Shown: positions 48,912 to 60,800 of the stretch, one piece after another
Position numbering within the stretch: position 1 is the first letter of the stretch
Layout: each line of letters begins with the position of its first letter
From: Castanea sativa
Lineage: Eukaryota; Streptophyta; Magnoliopsida; Fagales; Fagaceae
DNA length: 64,000 bases
Direction of reading: 5' to 3'
NCBI RefSeq assembly: GCF_040712315.1
Contig: NC_134020.1
Coordinates: forward strand, 33,391,751-33,455,750
Translations under genes and position numbers: made by a program
Notes under the pieces: model-generated
The model's input: only the letters and a program-made list of their open reading frames with translations
Database searches by the model: none
What the model was told of the DNA's origin: nothing

Positions 48912-49392
48912 GGGCACGTTTGGTAGACTATAATAGACGCTGTTACATCTATTCTTATGGTTTAGCTATTCAATAGTTTGGTTATATTTTTATTACAGGG
49001 AATAGTAATTCCTTATGAATAGCTATTTTTTAAAATAAGGACTAACTATTCCTCTCTAAAAGAGTTGTAATAGCTATTCCTTAGTAGATATAATAACTTC
49101 TAACATTAATATATTTCCAAATAAATAAACTTTTCATATCCACCTAACAATTATGGAAATGAAAATTCATAAAAAAAACTCATCTCTCTAAAATTTAAAA
49201 TATATTATTTTCTAAGAAATATAATTGTATGAATAAGATATTTTCTAAAATAGATCATAAGTTTTATTCTAATATTCCAACTCATAACCAAACTAATGAA
49301 TAAGTTTAATTATTCCATTGCAACACATTTTATTCTCGGTAATAAAGATTACCATTCCTATTGTACTCCAAATTCAGTGTACTAACATACTC
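48912..49392. mobile_element. Tourist-like MITE, third copy (481 bp)
   Basis: Ends GGGCACGTTTGGTAGACT and GTGTACTAACATACTC; flanks TGA (left) and TAA (right) could be a mutated 3-bp duplication. The interior closely follows the 43217-43704 copy (ATTACAGGGAATAG; CCAAACTAATGAATAAGTTT). Confidence 0.7.
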
Positions 49393-49603
49393 TAAGTAAA
49401 ACCTATGTAAACAAAAATTGCTTTAAGTGCAATATATTTTGGAGAGTAAAAAAAAAAAAACCCTTAGAAAAATCGTAGCAGATGAATTTTAATGAAGATG
49501 TGACTATTTTGTGACTTTTTTAATTATAAAATAAAATACCACCTAGTGTTCATATGACGGGTTTTAGTGTCCAGAACTCCAGATAGAGATAAGTATGCAA
49601 TTT

Positions 49604-49650
<47 letters not shown>

Positions 49651-51452
49651 GGTGGTGATTTTAAACTAGCTATGACTATCAAAGGGGCAAATTGAATTTT
49701 TTTTTTTTTAAAAAGAAGGGGTTCTAATTGAAAATTTTAAAACTTTGTAATCATCCCCAAATTATGGGAATGAATAGTGTGTAATGGATAAGTGAGTTGT
49801 AAAAACTCAAACGGGAAAAACAAAAAGTCAAAGCAGAAGGAAGATGCGGCATGAGGAGAGGATATATGGAAAGTCACGAAAGATCAAAAGAAAGACTTTT
49901 GGGAAAATAACAAATATTTAAAAATTGATTGTTGATAACGAAATGAAATAGATTTTTTTTTTTTTTTTTTTTGAGGAATGACAGAATAGATAGTTTATTG
50001 AAGAAGAATAGATAGTAAGGTCATAATTTAGCTATAACTTTCAAAAAGTTTCAAGTTAGGCGGCTTAAAAATTAATACTCTCCCCAACGTTGTATTCTCT
50101 ATTCATTCTCCCCAATTTGATACACCTTTTAACTAAGAGAATTAGATATATTTTTTTTAATAGACAAACGTCTCGTTAGTGCTTGTTTGGGTACTCTACA
50201 ATTTTAAGTGGTTTATTTTCATTGTGTTTATTAAAATTCATAGTTTTTGGTAATTTTTATGTTACATGTGTAATAAGAAAATGAAAGCTAACTTTTTTTT
50301 CTTTTTTTTTTCTTTTTTATATAAAAAAATAAAAAGATTAAATTATTTGCAAAATAAGAAACAATTTTTTTTTTGCTCATTCCCAAACACTCTCCCAATG
50401 TCTCTTCACTCTCTTTGATGTTTGGGATGCCCACAAGGAGATATTGTTTCCGAGTTGACAAACTTTTTTTAAAGGTAAAAAAATATAGTAGTAGATTATG
50501 AACTATTGCTAGAGATACTTTAGTACTTTAATTTTAAAGTGATCACTTTTAGTCCCTATCAAACTTAAGTGATCATTATTAGTCTTTTTGCCAACATCCA
50601 TTAAATCTCTCTAATAAAATAAATGTGGCCAGAAGCGGCCCAACATAATTTGAAACTTAAGGCAAAAAATTTATGTGTGACATTTTATATGTAAATATTA
50701 GCTAAAAACATATTTAATACTAATCTCATCAAGGTTAATTTGATACATTAAATATATAATTTCATGAATAATACCAACCATACTAATTTCAATTTCATAT
50801 AGAGAATTGAATATCATGATTGAACCAAAAATTTTAATAAAAATATATTATGATTAAGAAGATACTTTATTCTAGATATATAACAATGCATAGTTAAGTA
50901 AAGTTGTAAATTAATTTTAAATTTTATATCTTGATTTTAAGAGAGATAGAGATAGATATTATTTGGTATGTGACTTTGTAGGATATCGGTTTACAAAAAT
51001 TAAAATCTCAAACTATTATGGGAGATTAATTTATAATTGATGATTTAATACATTTGCAACATTTTTTTGAAATATTTTAGGCTTTTAATTTGGTTAGGTT
51101 TCTTTTGGTCTTATACTTTGGGAGTCTTGATAGAAATGAAAAGAAAAAAAATGCCCTAAAAGTACTACTAATTGTTCACAATATGATGTGACAATAGCTA
51201 TAATTGATGAATTTCATAAATCTAATTAATGAATGCTTAAATTACTTTTTTGTGATTGATAATATGCTAATTTGCAAAAAATATGCTAAAATATACTTGT
51301 ACCTTGACAAAATTAGGAAAAAATGCTAAACACCCCCTAAATTTTAACATAATGACCATTACACCCTCTGTACTTTTATTTTAGTCAATTTGTTATTTAA
51401 CTTTGCATATATGCCAAATAGGACCATCTTTTAGCTAAACTGTCAAATGACT
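49393..51452. other. Long AT-rich intergenic stretch, no gene
   Basis: Contains (TA)n followed by a T-run at 49603-49650, another T-run at 49953-49972 and many homopolymer tracts. No coding domain or element with defined ends was recognised. Confidence 0.5.
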
Positions 51453-52406
51453 AAGAGCATCCACAGCAGTGGAGCTAAAAAATTAGCTTTTTAGCTTCAC
51501 CAAAGGTTACTTTATCTATTTTATCTATACATATCTACACATATGCTGCAGCAGTGGATCTATTTTAGCTTTCAACACAATAAAATAATATAAACATCAC
51601 AATAAAATAATATATCTCCTACAATAAAATAATATATCCCACAACTCAAAAAACATTCATACAACCAACCACAACCACCTTTACCATCAGCCACAGTCAC
51701 AACCACCAACACCACCAGTCCACAGCAGCAAAAAAAAAAAAAAAACCAACCGAAATCTCCAATCTTTTTCCTCAACCCAAACCAAACAAAATCACCAATT
51801 ATAAACAAAATAAAAATCATCAATCATAGAGCTGGGCTTCGGTGAGGAGGACAATGTCGGCGTGGGTCTGATCGGCGGGGAGCTTTCGTGGAGCTGAATC
51901 GGCATGGGTCTGATCGGCGGCGAGCTTGCGTGGAGCTGAATCGGCTGCGAGCTTGCGTGGAGCTGAATCGGCGTGGGTCTGATCGGCGGCGAGCTTGCGT
52001 GGAGCTGAATCGGCCTGGGTCTGATCGGCGGCGAGCTTGCGTGGAGCTGAATCGGCGTGGGTCTGATCGGCGGTGAGCTTGCGTGGGTCTCAGCTGATCG
52101 GCGTCGGCGTGGGTGAACTTCAGAGTGTGATTGTGAAATGGAAATGGAGAGGAGAGAGTGAAATGAAAATGGAGAGGAGAGGAGAGAGTGAAATGGAAAT
52201 GGAGAGAGTAGCTTCAGTGCCCGAATAAAATTTTTTTTTTTTTTTTATAACTTTCAGCTACAGTGCTCATGTATTGATACATGAGCACTGTAGCGCAAAG
52301 CTAAAATTTTTTAGCTTTGCCTCCACTGCTGCATGTGGGTTTTTGGGGTTTGAGTGGAGCTAAAATAGCAATATAGCTATTTAGCTCCACTGCTGTGAAT
52401 GCTCTA
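51453..52406. mobile_element. MULE-like element with AGAGCATCCACAGC ends (~954 bp)
   Basis: Left AGAGCATCCACAGCAGTGGA...GCTAAAAAATTAGC and right GAGCTAAAATAGCAATATAG...CTCCACTGCTGTGAATGCTCT are inverted. Inner arms also match (GCAGCAGTGGATCTATTTTA against TTAGCTTTGCCTCCACTGCT). The target duplication is uncertain. The interior contains a GC-rich minisatellite (51857-52112) and (GGAGA)n-like sequence up to 52210. Confidence 0.7.
51857..52112 (+). repeat. GC-rich 42-bp minisatellite
   Basis: About six units of TCGGCGTGGGTCTGATCGG...GAGCTTGCGTGGAGCTGAA, one of them shortened to 27 bp. The period is 14 codons, so an open frame (51888-52076) encodes a 14-residue repeat with SDRRRACVELNR. It stands out sharply from the AT-rich flanks. 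It may derive from captured gene sequence. Confidence 0.88.
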
Positions 52407-52719
52407 ACATAACTATCTTTAAAATTAAAAAAAACAAAAAACAAAAAACAAACCTCTATACCATTTGGCAGGGGGTAAGAGAGAAACTATAAAAAAAAAA
52501 GGTGGCCTCATCCAGTCATCCTTATCTCCCACTGCAGATAAAGCTTAAGCACAAGAGCATACCAGATCAAATCAAACTATCAAATAAATTGTAATCAATT
52601 ATTATTTGCATATTCAAATAAATTGTAATCTGTGTAACAATTATAAATACACGTACAGATTCCCAAAAAATAGTTATAAGGGTGGTTTTCAAACCCAAAC
52701 TAAAGCTCCTCTTTTACAC
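52407..52719. other. Spacer, no gene
   Basis: A-rich, with a (AAAAAAC)n-like run near 52425-52450. Nothing else seen. Confidence 0.5.
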
Positions 52720-52900
52720 AGTGTGGCCGATACCGTACCGGTACCGGCCGGTACGTACCGTACCGGTCAGTGCACCGGTACCGGTACACTTCTATATTGT
52801 ACCGGAAAAAATACCGGCCGTACCGGCTGCGTACCGGCTATACCGGCCAATTTCGGGCAATACCGGCCGGTACCGGGCGTACCGGCCGGTACAGAAAAAA

Positions 52901-52933
<33 letters not shown>

Positions 52934-53201
52934 GTTTTGTAATTTTTGAATTTTTGTAAAGGCATAATGGTAACTTATTTACATTAACTTCTTAGTATTA
53001 TTTGTTTTCTTAGTATGCAATGAACAACTAAGCTTTCTATTTTTTATATTGTGTTTTTTTTTTCTTTTATTTGATACTAAAGTCTAAAACTATGAATAAT
53101 TTGTTCTGAATTGAGGTAATGTTTTATAATAAATTTTTATATTTACTATAATATAAGTGAAATATTATATGTTTATAAACATAGTTCTAGAGATTTTGGT
53201 A

Positions 53202-53272
<71 letters not shown>

Positions 53273-53373
53273 GCGGTAAACCCGAAACGGTACACCGGTA
53301 TTGACCGGTATCCGAAATATATCGTACCGGTGGCCAAACCGGTACAGTCTCCGGTACGGTATTGACTTCCTTG
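52720..53373. mobile_element. CCGGTA-rich MULE-like element, copy C (654 bp), inverted
   Basis: Flanked by CTTTTACAC (52711-52719) and CTTTTACAA (53374-53382), 8 of 9 identical. The right end, reverse-complemented (CAAGGAAGTCAATACCG), equals the left end of copy A, so it lies in the opposite direction. The first ~170 bp are packed with TACCGG and GGTACC motifs (52730-52891). A T-run lies at 52903-52930 and a (GT)n(AT)n run at 53203-53268. The overlapping frames with Arg-Pro-Val repeats are products of the CCGGTA array. Confidence 0.88.
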
Positions 53374-53382
53374 CTTTTACAA

Positions 53383-53984
53383 CTTCTTTCTCTAAACCAA
53401 CAATCAAATCAGCCACCATGGCTAACTCAATACCTTAATTGCCACTACGGGTCTCTTCGCTAACTTCTCTCTAGTAATTTCTTTCTCTCTGTGGCCAAAA
53501 CCTTAGCCTCCATATCAGAAATTCTCAAGCTTTAGCCTCTCAAATTTAAACCCAAATCTAACCTCCACTTTAAGATTGGTGGCAGGACCATGATCGTCTC
53601 TCTCTCCTATGATTCAAATGGACACTTGACTTGACCATGTGGATCGTCTCTCTCCTAAGTTTCTCTCTATCAAAATTGTTCTCTTTCATCTCTATGGGTC
53701 TCAGGTGATTGAACCGGGTGATTTTAATGCTCACGTGCGTGTCACGTGAGTATTCTATTAGTTTATTAACAGCTGACGAATTGAAGTACTAATTTGGTAC
53801 ATGGATAAATTAGCTAAAATAAAAGATACTGACTTGAAAATTTCAAAATACTAGATAAATTTATGAGTTATCATCTTAATGGTCACCTCAGAATCTAACA
53901 TGGCATCTGTGCATTTTATGTGCCGTATAAATAATTTTCCTTACTAAGATGACATCATACAATAAAATGCTAGATTGATAAGAA
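53383..53984. other. Intergenic, upstream of the receptor kinase
   Basis: Includes pyrimidine-rich stretches (TCTCTCTC near 53598 and 53648) and CACGTGCGTGTCACGTGAG near 53733, with two CACGTG/TCACGTG G-box-like elements. No gene. Confidence 0.4.
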
Positions 53985-54115
53985 TAAATCTTGTGCCACA
54001 TCAAGTGACCCAATAAATGTCATAATTCACCCATTAGGTGACTTGATGCAGGGTCATATGGGCGAGATGTGATATTTATTGTGTAACTTTATATGGCACA
54101 AAGACTTACTCGATT
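53985..54115. mobile_element. Small palindromic MITE (~130 bp)
   Basis: ATAAATCTTGTGCCACATC...CCCAATAAATGTCATAATTC on the left is mirrored by GATGTGATATTTATTGTG...TATGGCACAAAGACTTACT on the right. The arms are about 55 bp, imperfect, around a short centre. Superfamily not determined. Confidence 0.6.
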
Positions 54116-54308
54116 GATAATGAATTTTTATTTTTGATTTTTAGGGACACAAATGTATTTTTACCTTGTTATAAAACTTAAAATCTTCTTTAAAAAAAAA
54201 TCACTTTCCCTCTCGTTTTTTACTGTTGTTTTCTGGGAAAGCAAAAAAAAAAAAAAAAAAAAAAAATCCTGAAAATCACAATTACTAAACAAATACTTAC
54301 TTTACTAA

Positions 54309-54359
54309 TCGATCATGAATGGGTTTTGAGTGGCTAAAGCTAAACCCATTCATGATCGA
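54309..54359. promoter_or_regulatory. Perfect 18-bp hairpin upstream of the receptor kinase
   Basis: TCGATCATGAATGGGTTT (54309-54326) and its exact reverse complement AAACCCATTCATGATCGA (54342-54359) enclose a 15-nt loop. It lies about 850 bp upstream of the predicted start codon. It could be a tiny foldback element, a cruciform or a transcript hairpin; its role is unknown. Confidence 0.55.
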
Positions 54360-54899
54360 GCTTAAAGTCTCGTCCCCATCACTCCATCATTACGTTGAAA
54401 AGCAAAAAAGGAAACTTTCGATGGTGTTGGATTCTGCTCTGTGACAGTGCATTGCAGCCTCAACTACTTTGATGACTGAGATTGCTGGCTTTTTTAAAAA
54501 AAAAAAAATTTTTTTTATAGTCCCCGCAACAGCAATGGGACCACTCTTTGTATCCAAGTCATAGTCAGTGACCTTCCTCTTTTGGGTCTATTTTAAAATT
54601 CAACATGCAGTAATTTTTTAATACTGAAACTAAGAACCAAAAAACCAAAGCTAGAAACTTTCTAAAATCTCGGTTTGTGAAAGAGATGGGTGTGATCACC
54701 AACATCACCAACAACTTGGGTGTTCCTTATTTTGGCGACCTGGTCAGGAAGAAGCTACCGCTGCTAATGTCAGGGTTTCATTTTTCAAGCATGTGTATTC
54801 TCTGTTTACTAGTCAATTGCAGCTTTTCTTTCTTGTCTACTTGCCTTGTTCTGATTTTTTCAAACGATTCAATCTTAATATAGTACCTGGTACGGACAT

Positions 54900-54948
<49 letters not shown>

Positions 54949-55206
54949 GGGTCAACCTTAAATTGCTCAATTTGCTGTCAAGTTGGCTTCTTTGTTTCAT
55001 CTCAATCTTGAGTAATTCTCTTATGTTATTTTATTCTTCTCTTGGGTTGTTTGTTTTGGATATATTGAACTGCTTTAGAATTTTAAATGTGTGAGTTTTG
55101 ATGGTTGTTTTTTATTATCAGGTGGAGTACTTGGATATTTTCCACAATTTGTAGTATTGGGTACTTGGAGGATTTTTAGAGTTCTGGGGTTCCTTGTGTT
55201 AGTGGG
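54360..55206 (+). promoter_or_regulatory. Promoter and 5' leader region of the receptor kinase
   Basis: Probable 5' untranslated region, perhaps with an upstream exon (about 54660-54800) and an intron ending at TATTATCAG (55121). A (CT)n run at 54905-54943 is the kind of tract common in plant 5' leaders. A 68-codon upstream frame starts at 54677 (MKEMGVITNITNN) and has no domain I recognise. No clear TATA box. Confidence 0.4.
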
Positions 55207-57791
55207 ATGCATCTTGCAAGAGTCTGGACGTGTGGATTATTTATTGTTGCATGGTTGTGTTGTTCTTCACTACTTATTGGAGCTCAGAAACCGGTTACCA
55301 GCCCCGAAGAAGGTGATTTTGCTTTAGTTTTCTGTTCTTTTGCATTTCATGATTCACAAGCTTCTTTTGCAAAATTAAGTGCTCAGGAGGATGCTTGTTT
55401 AGATTTCTCACATGCGTGCTTTCTGAAACAATTACTCATGTTCGCTTCCCCCAAGTTAGGAGTGGTTAGTATTGCATATAGTTAGGTTGTAGTTATTGTT
55501 TGATTCATCAATTGGGTGTGCTCAAAACTTGAGGCTGTTAATAACTTTGATGCATGTTTTTAAAATAACATTGCGTTCCTTTAATGCAGTCTGCAGAGAC
55601 CCTGATTCTAGAATTATAGAAACAGAAGGACCAGTAATCATGTTGATGAAATGGTGATTAACATTTGTATTAATTTGCAGTGAAGGCTTTGCAGGCCATC
55701 AAGAGCAGTTTGATAGATCCCAATGGGAATCTGAGTGATTGGGATCAAGAAGACCCATGTACATCAACTTGGACAGGGGTTTTCTGCAACAATACACCTT
55801 CAGACGATGGATATCTACACGTTGAACGATTGTATGATTTTAACCTTTACTGATTTTTATTTTTATCAGAAAGCACTATTGACATGAATAATGCTGCATA
55901 TTTTCTTTGACTTAGAACACTTTTTTCACTTCGTTTATTTTGTCCCCTGCATATGATGAGATGAATATTATTCCACTTTGATATCTACTCATTTTATTTG
56001 GTGCATGGAACAAACTTCCTTGATTATATTGTTCGTTTGAAATTAAAAGAAATTTATTAGGATGGGATCTATTATCCACATGTTTCCCAATGGTCACCCG
56101 TATCTCCTAATGAGTTTAAAATCTATCTTCATGTTCTTTTCATTTTTGAAGAAAATTAATAACTATTAATTTATTATTATTTATTGCCTACAAACACAAT
56201 TGTTATCTCATGCTTAGTATTATAATAGATTTTGACGCTAGTCACAAGTTCGCATATAAAACTATCAAGCTTTGATAAGACTTGGCTATTAATTGCATGT
56301 AGGCTCTTCTTATGAAGACTTAGCAATGGTGCTTTAATAATCTTGTTTTGGGCTGCTTCTCTGCAGGCTACTACTACGTATGAATTTGTCAGGAACTTTA
56401 TCACCAGAGATTGGCCGCTTATCAAATTTGAAAATATTGTAAGGCAAAGGATAGCTGAAGAATAATTTTTGTGATACAAATATCTTTATCTGAATCACAG
56501 TTTTCGGAGACCTCTTTCACTCAATATTCTGGAATCCCATGGTAGCATTCTATATTACTATTTACTTATCCTACTGATATATTTTTCTGTCTACTCTGTT
56601 GAAGGGATTTTATGTGGAATAACATAAGTGGGAGTATACCAAAGGAGATAGGCAATATTATGACTTTGGAACTCTTGTAAGTTGAGCAGTTCTCTGTTGG
56701 ATAGGTTAGACACTCAATATTGTTATCACAGGATTACATGCTTAGAGCATTAAGAAATGCAGATATGCTACAAGTTTGTGCATTTTAGATCCTTTGAATT
56801 CTGATACAAGAGATAATCCTTGTATCTGAAGATTCGGAACTAATTTACTTTATATTTTGGTGCTTTTCTGAATACATGATATTTTAATATTGTAAAGCTG
56901 CAGTACAATTTCTTTGTCTCTAATTCCATTTATAATATTCTGTGTTTCCAGGCTTTTAAATGGAAACCAATTAACAGGTCCCTTACCTGAAGAGCTTGGT
57001 TATTTTCCAAACTTGGACAGAATACAAGTTGATGAAAACCATATATCGGGACCAGTACCTAAATCATTTGCAAACTTGAACAAAACAAGGCACTTGTGAG
57101 TGTGCATCTGATGCTATACTGTCTAAAATCAGTTCTACAATAACTAACCGTTCTACTTCTCTTTTTTATGAGCAGTCACATGAACAACAATTCGATCAGT
57201 GGGCAAATCCCACCTGAGCTATCCAGATTACCGAGTCTTATTCACTTGTAAGTATTTGGTCATATTCTTAAATTTCATATGAGTCATCTGTATGACCATT
57301 GACGACCTTCAACTTGGCACCTGCAGCCTTCTTGATAATAACAACTTATCAGGGTATCTTCCACCAGAGTTCTCCGAACTGCCAAATTTGCAGATACTGT
57401 ATGGCTTTCACTTTCCTAGAACATAAATATATTTATGTTTACACATAATTTTCTTTACATTTAAAATTTGTGAATTTATTTTCCTTTTCTTTTTCTTATG
57501 CTTTTCATCTTGAACAAGGATATAATTTCTAAATTTTCCTTTTTCTACAGTGTAGCATTACTCTAGTAATCTTTTTTCAAGCTTCTTGATACTTTCATTT
57601 ACTTTGTTTTGCAGTCAATTTGATAACAATAACTTCGATGGGACTACAATTCCAGCTTCTTATAGCAAGATGTCTAAATTGCTGAAGTTGTAAGTTCATA
57701 TTATTATTGTATGTTTGTAATTATGTTCCAAAAGTAAAGGTGGGCAAGGTGCTAGCCTTGAAGTGTAAGGCTCAATGTTTGTGTGTGTGTC

Positions 57792-57844
<53 letters not shown>

Positions 57845-60800
57845 TAAGGATCAATGTAAACTACTCTATCAATGTTTGGCTAATGATTAAAGAAGCTCTT
57901 CCCTCTCCACCTAAAATGCAAAACTATAATAAGGAGGAAAATACAAATGGGAAGTTACTCAACTTAGAAGTGCTGTTGGTTTAATCCAACTAAGGTGGCA
58001 TGAATGTACTTCTTTGCATTTCTCAAGTTGTAAAGAAGCTAGATTATCTTAATCAGATATCACAGAACTTTCATTAACTTAGAAGCTTTCTATGCTTACA
58101 AGATGGCAATTAAGGAGTAAACACATTCACATGTTGCGTGATATTCAAGATTTATAATATTTGTGTTTTGGTTGGATTTGCCAGGAGCCTTAGGAACTGC
58201 AATTTGCAAGGACCAATTCCTGATTTTAGCCAAATACCAAACCTTTATTATCTGTAAGTTTCTTTATTTTTATTTTTCCTTTTAAAAGTCATTCTGGGAT
58301 GATCACTTATGGCTTTTAAGTCTGAAAAATAGATGGACCAGGCTGTATGGAATTTTCTCTTTTCTTTATCTAAAAACTCCAATAGCTACTTAATACTTTC
58401 TTTATGTTTTACTTTGAATAAATTTCAGAGACCTCAGTTCAAATCAGCTAAATGGAACCATACCTTCAGATAGGTTTTCTCCGAATATCACAACTATGTA
58501 AGATTCTTCATCTTCTGAATGAGATGTCAAATTTTGTATTTTTTTTTCATGTTGTTTGAATTTAATTCCTAGTTATTGCGAAATATTTCAAGACAACTTA
58601 TAACAACGATTCCCTTGACTTTTGATATCTACTATTTGAGCAATATTCAGCTTGTTATACCATAACCAGATTTCTGGAACAATTCCCACCAACTTTTCTG
58701 ATCTTCTTCATCTCCAAAGACTGTGAGTAGTCTCCCTTTCTTATTTCTCCTTTTGTGTTTAGTTCTATGGTTCATTGTTATTGTAAATTCTTTTGTATTA
58801 ATTTAAATTTGAGTTTCCAGTTTTCTCAACCATTCTATTTTAAAGTTACTAGTTAATATCAGTCAATAAATTAAACTGTTAATAAAATAATTGGATTTAT
58901 TTGGTAAATTATTCCCCATGGCAGGTCGATTGCAAACAATTCATTAAGTGGCTCTGTTCCATCCTCCATTTGGCAAAATAGGGCTTTTAATGGAATGGCG
59001 AAATTTACAGTGTAAGACCTGAATGACAATGTTGCTATTCCCTTGTTTAAAAGTGTCATCATATTTTGGTACAGGTGTGTGCATCTGTTCATTCTCTCAA
59101 CCAACTTTTTCTTGTAATGGTAAAAAAAATAAAGTTGATTCCTTTTTCTGATTACAGCATGGGCCTTTTGTAAAATTCAAACTTTTACCTCTCGGGTTGA
59201 CTATTAAATTTACTCTCAGATTGGATTGTCTAAGATATTGCCTTTTCCCTTTGGTACTACAGGGAGTTGCAGGATAATAATCTTACAAGTATCAGTGGCA
59301 CTACTTATCTACCTCCAAATGTTTCTGTCTGGTTTGCTTCTATACCTCCCCAATTTTTGCTTCCTGATTAGTTTCATATAGAACATCATGTGTGATGAAA
59401 TGCATCTTCAAAATGTGAATACTTGGTAAAAGATCGTGGATGTGATCTTTTTAATTTTAGTTTTGCAAGGTATAACATACATAGCACATTGATGTGATTC
59501 AGTCTCATTTTTAACTCTCAGGCTTCAAGAGAATCCCTTATGCTTGAACTCCAACCTAGCCCAGTTCTGTGGACCTGAAATTGAGGAAGACAAAAACGGT
59601 CAGAGTTCAACAAAAACCACTTCTGTTTGTCCGGCTCCGGCTCAAGCATGCCCATCCTCTTATGAATATTCCCCTACATCTCCAGTAGTTTGTTCCTGTG
59701 CTCTTCCTTTGTTTGTTGGATATCGGTTGAAAAGTCCCGCATTCTCAGATTTTCGTCCGTACAGAAATGATTTTGAGGAGTTCCTGACATCTCGTCTTGA
59801 GTTATCTCTTTATCAGCTGTACATTGATTCATTTACATGGGAAGTAGGACCTCGACTGGGAATGCAATTGAAGTTCTTTCCTGTATCTGATTCTGAAAAC
59901 AATGCTTATACCTTCAATAAGAGTGAGGTTCAGCGAATCTTCGATGTATTCACATCATGGAAAATTCACAATAGTGACCTTTTTGGACCTGCTGAACTTA
60001 TCAGCTTTCCTATACTGGGCTTCTATAAATATGGTTCGTCTCAAAACCCTTATTTGATATTTTTTGCAACAGAGCTTTCTTGAATCGGAACTAATGCTTA
60101 TTTAGCCGTTGAGTAATGTACAGCTTTCTTCTCTAATTTATTTGACCTGCACCTTGAAGTCCTCTATACTTGAAGACCATCTTAAGCTTGTGGCATTATT
60201 CTCTGTTGTTGATTTGTCTGAGTAACTTGTGGGAATATCTGTGGGGGGCACATTTGAGTGGAGATCACCTTTTTTTTTGTTGTGAACAATGTTGAAGAAA
60301 GGCTTGGTCTCCAGTTTAATGTTTTCACCATGGTGATGCTATGTTCTGTGGAATAACAGATACAGTTGATCAGCACATAAGTAAATAATTGCAATGCTCG
60401 GTTCGAGATGATTGTTAATATTCCCGGAAATTAAGTTTTGTTCTATATTGATCAAGAAGCCAGCTTCAAATTCACACCATCACTTATGATTTGACCCCAA
60501 AGATGGATGAACTATAACTCAGTCACAAGCCTTATTTTGTGTATTCATATATGAGATGAATTTTGTTGCAAAGCTTTGATTTTGTTTGTGCTGATAGTTC
60601 TCACTAATGTCACAGATGATGCCAACTCTCCAAGTTCTGGTTTAAGCAAAGGTGCATTGGCTGGCCTAGTACTGGGAATCATTGCAGGTGCAGTTGCATT
60701 GTCTGCAATTGTTACTCTTCTGATACTGAGAATGCATGGGAGGAATCACCATGCGCTTTCAAGAAGACGCCATTGTGAGTATCTTATTTTTATGAAGTTA

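Noticed and set aside
52606..52959. Overlapping frames with Arg/Pro/Val/Thr repeats
   Set aside because: They are two readings of the CCGGTA array of MULE-like copy C.
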